DNA from: an uncultured Plesiomonas sp. | GTDB lineage: Bacteria > Pseudomonadota > Gammaproteobacteria > Enterobacterales > CAMTGL01 | Assembly (NCBI GenBank): GCA_947071955.1 | Contig: CAMTGL010000017.1 | Span: 1 to 16,414, forward strand | Length of the DNA: 16,414 nt | Reading direction: 5' to 3' | Shown here: piece after piece, positions 1-6,019 of the stretch | Layout of the letters: the number at the start of each line of letters is the position of its first letter | Numbering within the stretch: position 1 is the stretch's first letter | Translations under genes and position numbers: made by a program | The notes under the pieces: model-generated | The model's input: the letters and a program-made list of their open reading frames with translations, nothing else | The model's database searches: none | What the model was told of the DNA's origin: nothing

Positions 1-394
1 TATGAGCGTTGTAATAGCCTTGCTCACCACTGAATGCAACTTCAGTATCTGAAGCCAAAACCTGCGGCGCAAGAATACGGGCTAAGCGGGCAAAAAAGCC
101 GGAAACCGGATTCCAGTTTGAGAGTAAGCTCTGCTCAGGCTGAGTAATCACCACCCGTAACGCCACGCCGGTAGCAGGCAGCCGCTGTGGTGCAATCAGT
201 TCATTGCGTAAACGCACCGCCGTATTTAAAAACAGGGGTTGCGCCGAACGGCTGATAGTCTGGCTGGTTGAGTTATCTGCATGCACATCCATCGTAGTAC
301 TTGCCGTGCCGACACCCGCAGCCACCACACCCAATAAAAGGTGCGGCCACAGGTAACGACGGCCAAATTGTACACAACGGATCAGAATCGACAT
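1..394 (-). CDS. secM: Secretion monitor SecM, 5' part (runs off the left edge)
   Basis: The frame is open for 131 codons from the ATG at 394 to the window edge. The first 30 residues resemble the SecM signal region of E. coli, with the shared core QFGRRYLWPHLLLGVVAA at about residues 9-26. A long export signal with basic n-region (R6, R12, R13), hydrophobic stretch (about 19-31) and a possible signal peptidase site after VHA (residue 39) is visible. Known family role: SecM is a short exported regulatory peptide whose C-terminal arrest sequence stalls the ribosome when export is slow, raising translation of the following secA. The arrest motif would lie beyond the window, so it cannot be checked. 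The middle part (residues 40-131) is much less like E. coli SecM. Later residues such as FFARLARILAPQVL may match the segment with APQTL in E. coli. The gene is divergent from dciA and must be read from its own promoter, since lpxC lies beyond an opposing gene. The upstream ribosome site is weak. Confidence 0.82.
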   Translation of the reverse strand, partial: MSILIRCVQFGRRYLWPHLLLGVVAAGVGTASTTMDVHADNSTSQTISRSAQPLFLNTAVRLRNELIAPQRLPATGVALRVVITQPEQSLLSNWNPVSGFFARLARILAPQVLASDTEVAFSGEQGYYNAH

Positions 395-427
395 GCTCTA
401 TAGATTACTCATGTTGTACATCATCAA

Positions 428-456
428 AAAATAACCTGTTTGGGGATAAAAACCAA
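428..456 (-). promoter_or_regulatory. Candidate sigma70 promoter for secM(-secA)
   Basis: On the minus strand TTGGTT (456-451) and TATTTT (433-428) are separated by 17 nt, placing a start of transcription near 421 and a leader of about 27 nt before secM. The boxes are only partial matches to consensus. The main argument is positional: secM diverges from dciA and needs a promoter between 395 and 665. No other regulatory site was recognised in this 271-bp gap, which also holds short direct repeats (GACATAA twice at 548-564, GTGGCAT twice at 576-590). Confidence 0.3.
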
Positions 457-615
457 AGATAGCTTGTCTGTATATAGGGTTATTGTATGAACATAATGAC
501 AAGTCAACCGCCACAAATCGCTCTATATCTATGGTTTTACCTCATTCGACATAAGATGACATAACCTACCGACTGGTGGCATAGTGGCATCAGATGCGAC
601 TCACTTTTAGCCCGC

Positions 616-644
616 TTAGCATAAATGCAACCACAGGCTAAATA
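616..644 (+). promoter_or_regulatory. Candidate sigma70 promoter for dciA
   Basis: TTAGCA (616-621) and TAAATA (639-644) are 17 nt apart and end 21 nt before the dciA ATG, which would give a very short leader. A weaker alternative lies further up, TTGTCT (464-469) with TATGAA (486-491) at 16 nt. Neither is strong; the call rests on position and AT-rich character. Confidence 0.28.
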
Positions 645-665
645 ATCTGTACGGTATTAATTATT

Positions 666-1175
666 ATGCGCGATCATCGCCCACAACCACTGGATTCTCT
701 GTTTACAGAAACCCACCTACAAAATGTACAGCAGCGGGCTATTGCGCTGTTAAAACTTAATCAAACGGTAAAAGCACTACTACCGGCAGAACTGCATGCA
801 CATTGCCGTGTTGCCAACTACCGCCAGAGTATTTTAATCCTTGAAATTACAAATGCCAGCTTTGCGTTACGTTTACGTTACTTAATTCCCGCATTACTCT
901 CTGCATTACGCCAACAAGCACTGCCAACGTTAGTGACTATTGAGCACCGAATCAATCCCAGAATGGCAATTTCAAACGCAACACTGCGAGATCCCGCACA
1001 AGCACGGCATAAATCAGGAAATTCAGAAGAGATAAAAAGAACAATCAGTGTGCAAACCGCAGAACATTTGCAGATATTAGCCAGCCACGGTTCGGCATCC
1101 GCTAAGTTAAAAGAAAAACTGCAAAAACTGGCAGCATTAGCACAGCAAAATATGGATGTGAAAAAAACGGATTAA
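666..1175 (+). CDS. dciA: DciA-type DUF721 protein, replicative helicase loader/operator
   Basis: This 169-residue protein has the DUF721 layout: a helical lead-in (about residues 15-40), then a KH-like alpha/beta core (about 30-97, including AELHAHCRVANYRQSILILE and the FALRLRYLIPALLSALRQQ helix). A polar linker (about 100-125) and a short helical, lysine-rich tail (about 130-162) follow. In the family, DciA assists loading and activity of the DnaB replicative helicase and is the ancestral alternative to the phage-derived DnaC of E. coli. Finding it here therefore argues against an enteric source. It is the only plus-strand gene in the window, convergent with lpxC and divergent from secM. 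Vibrio and related genomes also carry a DUF721 gene near lpxC and secA. The ATG at 666 has a poor ribosome site, but no better start in this frame is apparent. The family assignment is firm; helicase function is inferred from the family, not from a catalytic motif. Confidence 0.85.
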   Translation: MRDHRPQPLDSLFTETHLQNVQQRAIALLKLNQTVKALLPAELHAHCRVANYRQSILILEITNASFALRLRYLIPALLSALRQQALPTLVTIEHRINPRMAISNATLRDPAQARHKSGNSEEIKRTISVQTAEHLQILASHGSASAKLKEKLQKLAALAQQNMDVKKTD

Positions 1176-1213
1176 CAAACACACTAAAAAAACACAAAGC
1201 CTATATAAACAAA

Positions 1214-1244
1214 GGATCATACGTAAGTTGATTACGTACAATCC
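1214..1244. terminator. Candidate bidirectional terminator between dciA and lpxC
   Basis: An inverted repeat pairs GGAT (1214-1217) with ATCC (1241-1244) and TACGTAA (1220-1226) with TTACGTA (1232-1238), with a CA/CA internal mismatch and a 5-nt loop. On the plus strand it is followed by TGTTTATTTT. On the minus strand it is followed by TTTGTTTATATAG. It lies 39 nt after the dciA stop and 76 nt after the lpxC stop, in the convergent gap, so it could end both transcripts. The stem is AT-rich and not strong. Confidence 0.5.
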
Positions 1245-1319
1245 TGTTTATTTTCTGTAGTGCGCACTCACACTGTACACGCCAGCTAAGACAAACCGAA
1301 TAGCTTTACGTGTTTATGC

Positions 1320-2237
1320 TTATGCGTACACCAATGAAGGTGCTGCAAATTTGAGTGGCATCTGTGCTTCATTTTCAAAAGTCACATATTCCCACGCACT
1401 TGCCTGTGCCAGCATCGCTTGCAGCAGCTTATTATTCAGGGCATGACCTGATTTATATGCGCGGAATTCACCGATAATATTATGACCACACATGTAAAGG
1501 TCACCAATAGAGTCGAGAATTTTATGCTTCACAAATTCGTCATCGTAGCGCAAGCCATCTTCGTTTAATACGCGATAATCATCTAACACGATAGCGCAGT
1601 TGAAACTGCCGCCTAAACACAACCCTTTGGATTGTAGGTGCTCGATATCACGCATAAAACCAAAGGTACGCGCACGGCTGATTTGGCTGATGAAGCTATC
1701 TGCAGATAAATCTAAACGGAAACGCTGCGCACCCGCATCGATAGCAGGGTGATTAAAATCGATAGTAAAATCAATTCTAAAGCCGTTATAAGGAACAAAT
1801 TCTGCCCACTTATCACCGTCCTCAACACGTACCGTATCTTTAATGCGGATAAATTTCTTCGCCACATTTTGTTCTTCGATCCCTGCATCGAGTAACAGGT
1901 AAACGAACGGACTTGCACTGCCATCCATAATTGGGATTTCAGGTGCATCCACATCTATGATGATGTTATCAATACCCAAACCGGCTAGCGCTGCATTTAA
2001 GTGCTCAACGGTAGAGATACGCACATCATCATCGTTCACCAAACACGTGCAGAGCATGGTATCACGCACGGATTTAGCATCAGCCGGAAAATCAACCGGA
2101 GGATTTAAGTCAGTGCGACGATAGATGACCCCGGTATTAGCCGGAGCTGGGCGCAATGTTAAAGTGACTTTACGACCGGTGTGTAACCCCAGCCCAGTCG
2201 CTTCAATACCACGTTTTAAAGTCCGTTGTTTGATCAT
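1320..2237 (-). CDS. lpxC: UDP-3-O-acyl-N-acetylglucosamine deacetylase
   Basis: LpxC is the cytoplasmic zinc amidase that removes the N-acetyl group of UDP-3-O-acyl-GlcNAc, the committed step of lipid A synthesis. The 305 residues equal the E. coli length. The zinc ligands are visible as H79 (in STVEHLNAALAGLGIDN), H238 and D242 (in HKILDSIGD). The catalytic residues E78 and H265 (in YKSGHALN) are also present. The nonpolar C-terminus ending APSLVYA resembles the E. coli tail (APSAVLA) that FtsH recognises, so turnover control by FtsH is plausible but inferred. It follows ftsZ after 182 bp, as in the classical end of the dcw cluster, and is followed by a hairpin in the convergent gap with dciA. 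The start is the ATG at 2237, giving MIKQRTLKR, which aligns with the family N-terminus. A modest GAGA-type ribosome site lies about 12 nt upstream. No truncation or missing active-site residue is seen. Confidence 0.98.
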   Translation of the reverse strand: MIKQRTLKRGIEATGLGLHTGRKVTLTLRPAPANTGVIYRRTDLNPPVDFPADAKSVRDTMLCTCLVNDDDVRISTVEHLNAALAGLGIDNIIIDVDAPEIPIMDGSASPFVYLLLDAGIEEQNVAKKFIRIKDTVRVEDGDKWAEFVPYNGFRIDFTIDFNHPAIDAGAQRFRLDLSADSFISQISRARTFGFMRDIEHLQSKGLCLGGSFNCAIVLDDYRVLNEDGLRYDDEFVKHKILDSIGDLYMCGHNIIGEFRAYKSGHALNNKLLQAMLAQASAWEYVTFENEAQMPLKFAAPSLVYA

Positions 2238-2255
2238 CTTGTCTATCTCGTCTGC

Positions 2256-2293
2256 GTAACAAGCTTATGTTGTCTGACTACGTTAATTGTTAC
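2256..2293 (-). promoter_or_regulatory. Hairpin in the lpxC leader
   Basis: GTAACAA (2256-2262) and TTGTTAC (2287-2293) form an exact 7-bp inverted repeat with a 24-nt loop, just upstream of the lpxC ribosome-binding segment (2238-2255). The loop contains one arm (2271-2282) of the larger inverted repeat described separately, so the two pairings compete or form a pseudoknot. Function is unproved. Confidence 0.35.
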
Positions 2294-2380
2294 CTACTTT
2301 TACTCTCTTTGCCTGCCCTTTATGCAAACAGCACGCTAGGATAGTTCTAGAGTAAAGAGTAATCATCTCGTAGTCAGACA
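2271..2380. repeat. Nested long-range inverted repeats between ftsZ and lpxC
   Basis: TGTCTGACTACG (2271-2282) is perfectly repeated in inverse at 2369-2380 (12 bp). Inside it, TTTACTCT (2299-2306) is inverted at 2349-2356 (8 bp). A transcript running from ftsZ into lpxC, or starting in this gap, could fold into a long interrupted stem. No poly-T run follows in the direction of transcription, so it does not look like a simple ftsZ terminator. No convincing sigma70 promoter for lpxC was found in 2238-2419, although one is expected in this gap. Confidence 0.55.
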
Positions 2381-2419
2381 TGTTAACACAAGTGACGGAG
2401 ATTCCAAATTGTTGCTTAA

Positions 2420-3859
2420 TTAATCAGCTTGCTTGCGCAAAAAGGCCGGAATATCAAGATAATCAGGCTCTTTCGTTGGCTGAATTGCAGGCTCATTCAC
2501 CACTTTAGCTGGCTTTGGCTCTTGCTGAATCGGCGTCATTTGGTGTGCTGCATAGCGCTCATGCACCGGTTGCTGTGGAGCATGCTTGCTCACCAGCGTA
2601 ATATCAGGCTTGCGTTCTACGCCGATACCCGTTGCAACAACAGTCACTCGCAGCTCATCGTGCATTTCTGGATCTAACGATGTACCGATAACAACGGTCG
2701 CATTGTCAGAAGCAAACGCACGAATAGTATTACCAACGGTTTCAAACTCATCCAAGCGCAGATCAAAGCCTGCGGTGATGTTAACCAGAACACCGCGTGC
2801 GCCTGCCAGATCAATATCTTCCAGCAGCGGGCTTGAAATCGCCATTTCAGCGGCTTCTTCTGCACGATCTTCACCACTTGCTACACCTGAGCCCATCATG
2901 GCATAACCCATTTCAGACATCACGGTGCGCACGTCAGCAAAGTCGACGTTCATTAAACCAGGGCGAGTGATCAGCTCGGCAATACCCTGTACTGCACCTT
3001 TGAGTACATCATTTGCTGCGCCAAAAGCATCAAGCAAAGAGATACCACGGCCCAGTACTTTGAGCAGTTTATCGTTTGGAATGGTGATCAATGAGTCAAC
3101 GTGCTTTGACAGCTCGGTGATACCTTGGTCAGCAAATGCCATCCGCTTTTTGCCTTCAAAGCTAAACGGTTTGGTAACAACAGCAACGGTCAGAATACCC
3201 AACTCTTTTGCCAGTTCAGCCACAACAGGAGCTGCACCAGTACCTGTACCACCACCCATACCAGCAGCGATAAAGACCATGTCAGAGCCTTCCAGTGCAT
3301 TACGCAGTGCTTCGCGATCTTCTTCTGCTGCACCACGCCCCACTTCTGGGTTTGCGCCCGCGCCCAGACCTTTGGTTATCCCGCCGCCAATCTGAATAGT
3401 CTGACCCACAGCGGTCTTACGCAGCGCTTGTGCATCAGTGTTAACGGCAAAAAATTCAACGCCTTCGATATTTTCGCGCACCATGTGCTCGACAGCATTA
3501 CCGCCGCCGCCACCAACGCCGATGACACCAGTACCTGTACCACCACCCATACCAGCAGCGATAAAGACCATGTCAGAGCCTTCCAGTGCATTACGCAGTG
3601 CTTCGCGATCTTCTTCTGCTGCACCACGCCCCACTTCTGGGTTTGCGCCCGCGCCCAGACCTTTGGTTATCCCGCCGCCAATCTGAATAGTCTGACCCAC
3701 AGCGGTCTTACGCAGCGCTTGTGCATCAGTGTTAACGGCAAAAAATTCAACGCCTTCGATATTTTCGCGCACCATGTGCTCGACAGCATTACCGCCGCCG
3801 CCACCAACGCCGATGACTTTAATCACCGCGTCGTTAATCATTGCCATTGGTTCAAACAT
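2420..3859 (-). CDS. ftsZ: Cell division GTPase FtsZ with a 97-residue internal tandem duplication
   Basis: FtsZ is the tubulin-like GTPase that polymerises into the Z-ring and recruits the divisome. The open frame encodes 479 residues against about 383 in E. coli. The excess is an exact in-frame repeat: residues 15-111 recur as 112-208. Each copy carries the glycine-rich T1 loop (GVGGGGGN) and the tubulin signature GGGTGTG (105-111 and 202-208). Removing one copy gives 382 residues, nearly collinear with E. coli FtsZ. The rest is normal: the T7 synergy loop NVDFADVRT with N304, D306 and D309 (family N207, D209, D212), a variable linker (about 415-465), and the C-terminal peptide PDYLDIPAFLRKQAD (465-479) that binds FtsA, ZipA and other partners. 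The start ATG at 3859 has a strong GGAGAGGG ribosome site and gives the family N-terminus MFEPM. The gene lies 39 bp after ftsA. Whether the 479-residue form can fold and polymerise is doubtful; an artefact or a second normal copy elsewhere is possible. Confidence 0.95.
   Translation of the reverse strand: MFEPMAMINDAVIKVIGVGGGGGNAVEHMVRENIEGVEFFAVNTDAQALRKTAVGQTIQIGGGITKGLGAGANPEVGRGAAEEDREALRNALEGSDMVFIAAGMGGGTGTGVIGVGGGGGNAVEHMVRENIEGVEFFAVNTDAQALRKTAVGQTIQIGGGITKGLGAGANPEVGRGAAEEDREALRNALEGSDMVFIAAGMGGGTGTGAAPVVAELAKELGILTVAVVTKPFSFEGKKRMAFADQGITELSKHVDSLITIPNDKLLKVLGRGISLLDAFGAANDVLKGAVQGIAELITRPGLMNVDFADVRTVMSEMGYAMMGSGVASGEDRAEEAAEMAISSPLLEDIDLAGARGVLVNITAGFDLRLDEFETVGNTIRAFASDNATVVIGTSLDPEMHDELRVTVVATGIGVERKPDITLVSKHAPQQPVHERYAAHQMTPIQQEPKPAKVVNEPAIQPTKEPDYLDIPAFLRKQAD
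3235..3525 (-). repeat. 291-bp ftsZ tandem repeat, copy 2 (C-proximal)
   Basis: Second copy in reading order, encoding residues 112-208. Read by eye it is identical base for base to 3526-3816. The match begins at 3235 (3234 is g where 3525 is a). Including the junction base, 3235-3526 equals 3526-3817. Its distal end continues into the normal FtsZ sequence AAPVVAEL. Confidence 0.97.
3526..3816 (-). repeat. 291-bp ftsZ tandem repeat, copy 1 (N-proximal)
   Basis: First copy in reading order, encoding residues 15-111. It is preceded by the normal N-terminus ending VIK and joined directly to copy 2, giving the abnormal junction GGGTGTG-VIGVGGGGG. Only a single shared base (3526/3817) is found at the breakpoint, so there is essentially no microhomology. 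Confidence 0.97.
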
Positions 3860-3861
3860 AA

Positions 3862-3869
3862 CCCTCTCC
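3862..3869 (-). promoter_or_regulatory. Strong ribosome-binding site of ftsZ
   Basis: On the minus strand GGAGAGGG precedes the ATG at 3859 within the 39-nt ftsA-ftsZ gap. It is the clearest Shine-Dalgarno sequence in the distal cluster, fitting the high FtsZ synthesis needed relative to FtsA and FtsQ. Confidence 0.75.
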
Positions 3870-3898
3870 GTTTTGTGCCTGTCTGCAGCAGGTCTAAA

Positions 3899-5155
3899 TC
3901 AGAATTCCCGTTTCAGCCAACCATTGAGGCGTTTTAACATGCCACCCACTGAACGTTGTTTTTCAGTGTCGGCTTCCTCATTCATTTGCGACTCTTTTCC
4001 ATAATGCAATAACCCAACGACCGTCGAGTAATAAGGTGCTTGTGCATAATCAGTTAACCCCGTCAGATTCAACGGTTGGCCAATTCGCACTTGCGTGTGA
4101 AATACACGCTCAGCACACTCGGCAAGCCCTTCCATTTGGGATGCACCGCCGGTCAGTACAATGCCAGCCGCAAGATGGTGTTTCACGCCCTGCTGCCGCA
4201 GCTGTTCTTGTAGATATTGCAATTCATCATTCACCAAGTTTAATAACTCGGTATAACGTGGTTCGATAACTTCAGCCAATGTTTGACGTTGCAAACTGCG
4301 TGGAGGACGCCCGCCCACACTCGGGACTTCGACTGTCTCTTCACGGCTGACTAATGAGCCCATTGCGCAACCATGACGCACTTTAATCGCTTCGGCGTCG
4401 GTGGGTGGTGTACCAAATGCATACGCAATATCACTGGTCACCACATTGCCCGCATAGGGGATCACTTTGGTATGACGCAACGCACCACCGGTGTAAACGG
4501 CAATATCCATGGTACCACCACCGATATCAACCACACAGACACCTAATTCGCGCTCATCTTCCGTTAATACTGCATCACTCGATGCTAGACCAGCAAAAAT
4601 CAGCTGATCAACTTTTAATCCACAACGCTCAACGGCTTTCACAATATTTTTTGCCATATCGTTATGGCAAGTAATCAAGTGCACTTTCGCCTGCATTCGT
4701 ACGCCAGATAATCCAACGGGATTTTTAATTCCCTCTTGGTAATCTATGGCAAATTCCTGTGGAATAACATGCAGAATACGGTGCTCTTCTTTTGTTTTTA
4801 CCGATTTCGCCGTGTGAATAACATTATCCACATCTTCTTGTGATACTTCTTCATCTGAAATAGGCACTATACCCATTTCATTCTGGCAGCTAATGTGCTT
4901 TCCGGATAGTGCCAAATAGACTGATGATATTTGGCAATCGGCCATTAACTCTGCTTGGTCAACGGCTCGCTGTACAGATTTAACGACAGATTCAAGATCA
5001 TTTACTCCGCCTTTATCCATACCTCGGGATGAACTACTGCCTACACCGATAATATTTAGCATACCATCGGGAAGCACTTCCCCTACGAGCGCGGAGACTT
5101 TAAATGTACCGATTTCTAATCCAACAACCAGTTTTCTGTCCGTCGCCTTGGTCAT
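3899..5155 (-). CDS. ftsA: Cell division protein FtsA, actin-like Z-ring tether
   Basis: FtsA is the actin-fold ATPase that anchors FtsZ polymers to the inner membrane and helps recruit later divisome proteins. The 418 residues match the family (E. coli 420). Visible are the phosphate-1 motif VVGLEIGTFKVSALVGE (10-26), a 1C/SHS2-type region (about 85-165), and the phosphate-2 motif VVDIGGGTMDIAVYTGG (208-224). The adenosine motif GIVLTGGASQMEGL (331-344) follows, and the C-terminal amphipathic membrane-targeting helix is GGMLKRLNGWLKREF (404-418). The start ATG at 5155 has CAGG 8 nt upstream, and the gene begins 4 nt after the ftsQ stop, suggesting translational coupling. The ftsZ gene follows after 39 bp. 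In E. coli, ftsZ promoters lie inside ftsQ and ftsA; none could be identified with confidence here. Nothing unusual is seen. Confidence 0.98.
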   Translation of the reverse strand: MTKATDRKLVVGLEIGTFKVSALVGEVLPDGMLNIIGVGSSSSRGMDKGGVNDLESVVKSVQRAVDQAELMADCQISSVYLALSGKHISCQNEMGIVPISDEEVSQEDVDNVIHTAKSVKTKEEHRILHVIPQEFAIDYQEGIKNPVGLSGVRMQAKVHLITCHNDMAKNIVKAVERCGLKVDQLIFAGLASSDAVLTEDERELGVCVVDIGGGTMDIAVYTGGALRHTKVIPYAGNVVTSDIAYAFGTPPTDAEAIKVRHGCAMGSLVSREETVEVPSVGGRPPRSLQRQTLAEVIEPRYTELLNLVNDELQYLQEQLRQQGVKHHLAAGIVLTGGASQMEGLAECAERVFHTQVRIGQPLNLTGLTDYAQAPYYSTVVGLLHYGKESQMNEEADTEKQRSVGGMLKRLNGWLKREF

Positions 5156-5159
5156 TTGT

Positions 5160-6017
5160 TTAACCTGACTTAGTATTCGCTTGATTTATTGTGGCCTGAT
5201 TTGCTTTTCTGGTCTGCTCGATAGGCTGAGTTGGATCAATTAAGACCGGTGCCCAACCTACTGCAAGACCACTGTCATAGCGCAAATCGACATAACTGAT
5301 TCGCTTATCCGGTTGTTGCTGTAACAAAGGATACAAGTCAATAAACCGCTTTAAACGTGCCATGCGGTTGTCGCGCCCCAATTCAAGTCGGATATCCCCT
5401 TCGAGGCCGACTTGCCATGAGTGACGCGGGCTTAATGCCAGCATTGTAAGGTGAAATCCATTATCTTGCATAAGCTTTTCCATGCTATGCCATGCATCTA
5501 GCACCTCTTTTTCTGACCCTTCAGGACCATATAATAGCGGTAATTTGCTGTCAGCCATACGCTCAATTGGCGCATTAAATGATTTGCCTTTCACATCAAC
5601 CAGTTGCATATCATTCCAACGAGCAACCGGAACATACTCTGCAATATCAAGGTGGACAATATCTGGCCACTCTTTACGCACTGAGGCATGCGAAATCCAC
5701 GGCATCATCTGCAATTGCTGCTGAATACTGTGGACATCTTGGGTGATAAAGCTGCCAAGCGGCCCCATTGAGAGGATCGCTCGGCGTACATCATCATCAG
5801 TAGTGAACTTTCGTTCACCCGCTATGACTAACCGCGACAGAGGTAAACGCTCACTATCTTGCATCCATTCGACAGCAGACCACACGCCTTTCGTTCCATA
5901 TCCAACCACGGCGATAAAAAACAGCAGGCCACACAAAAAGGAGGCCACCGTACGTTGCGAGGTACGGCGTTTCGCGGTTGTTTCTGATGATCGTGAGACT
6001 ATTGAGGCCTGCGCCAT
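5160..6017 (-). CDS. ftsQ: Cell division protein FtsQ
   Basis: FtsQ is a bitopic inner-membrane protein that bridges early and late divisome proteins by binding FtsL and FtsB. The 285 residues (E. coli 276) show a basic cytoplasmic tail (1-23, including AKRRTSQR), one membrane span (about 24-46, FLCGLLFFIAVVGYGTKG), and a periplasmic POTRA domain (about 58-127, starting LSRLVIAGERKFTTDDDVR). The beta domain follows, including WPDIVHLDIAEYVPVARW and RLELGRDNRMARLKRF. A polar, glutamine- and asparagine-rich tail ends the protein (about 264-285) and is slightly longer than in E. coli. The ATG at 6017 lies 2 nt after the ddl stop and has a weak ribosome site, so it probably depends on coupling to ddl translation. 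The ftsA gene follows 4 nt after its stop. Family membership is secure; the length difference is in the non-conserved tail. Confidence 0.96.
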   Translation of the reverse strand: MAQASIVSRSSETTAKRRTSQRTVASFLCGLLFFIAVVGYGTKGVWSAVEWMQDSERLPLSRLVIAGERKFTTDDDVRRAILSMGPLGSFITQDVHSIQQQLQMMPWISHASVRKEWPDIVHLDIAEYVPVARWNDMQLVDVKGKSFNAPIERMADSKLPLLYGPEGSEKEVLDAWHSMEKLMQDNGFHLTMLALSPRHSWQVGLEGDIRLELGRDNRMARLKRFIDLYPLLQQQPDKRISYVDLRYDSGLAVGWAPVLIDPTQPIEQTRKANQATINQANTKSG

Positions 6018-6019
6018 AA

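Noticed and set aside
548..590. Short direct repeats GACATAA (period 10) and GTGGCAT (period 8) upstream of dciA
   Set aside because: Two copies each of 7 bp are too short and too few to support an operator or array call.
1712..1954. Minus-strand alternative frame inside lpxC
   Set aside because: Out of frame within an intact, conserved lpxC; no evidence of separate translation.
2271..2380. Possible miniature transposable element with 12-bp terminal inverted repeats and a TGT duplication
   Set aside because: The 3-bp flank match is easily chance, no known element family is recognised, and no second copy is seen in the window. It is kept only as an alternative reading of the inverted repeat.
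2925..3395. Plus-strand open frame of 156 codons opposite ftsZ
   Set aside because: Antisense to conserved FtsZ codons, with serine- and proline-rich composition typical of a reversed GC-containing coding strand; no supporting ribosome site was noted.
3235..3816. Reading the ftsZ repeat as two genes or a fusion of two FtsZ paralogues
   Set aside because: The copies are identical and cover only 97 codons, with no second start, stop, T7 loop or C-terminal tail. It is an internal duplication, not a fusion of paralogues.
3125..3937. Long plus-strand open frame (270 codons) opposite ftsZ, itself containing the repeated segment
   Set aside because: It lies entirely antisense to the ftsZ coding region and adjoining sequence, resembles no known family, and is repeated only because ftsZ is duplicated.
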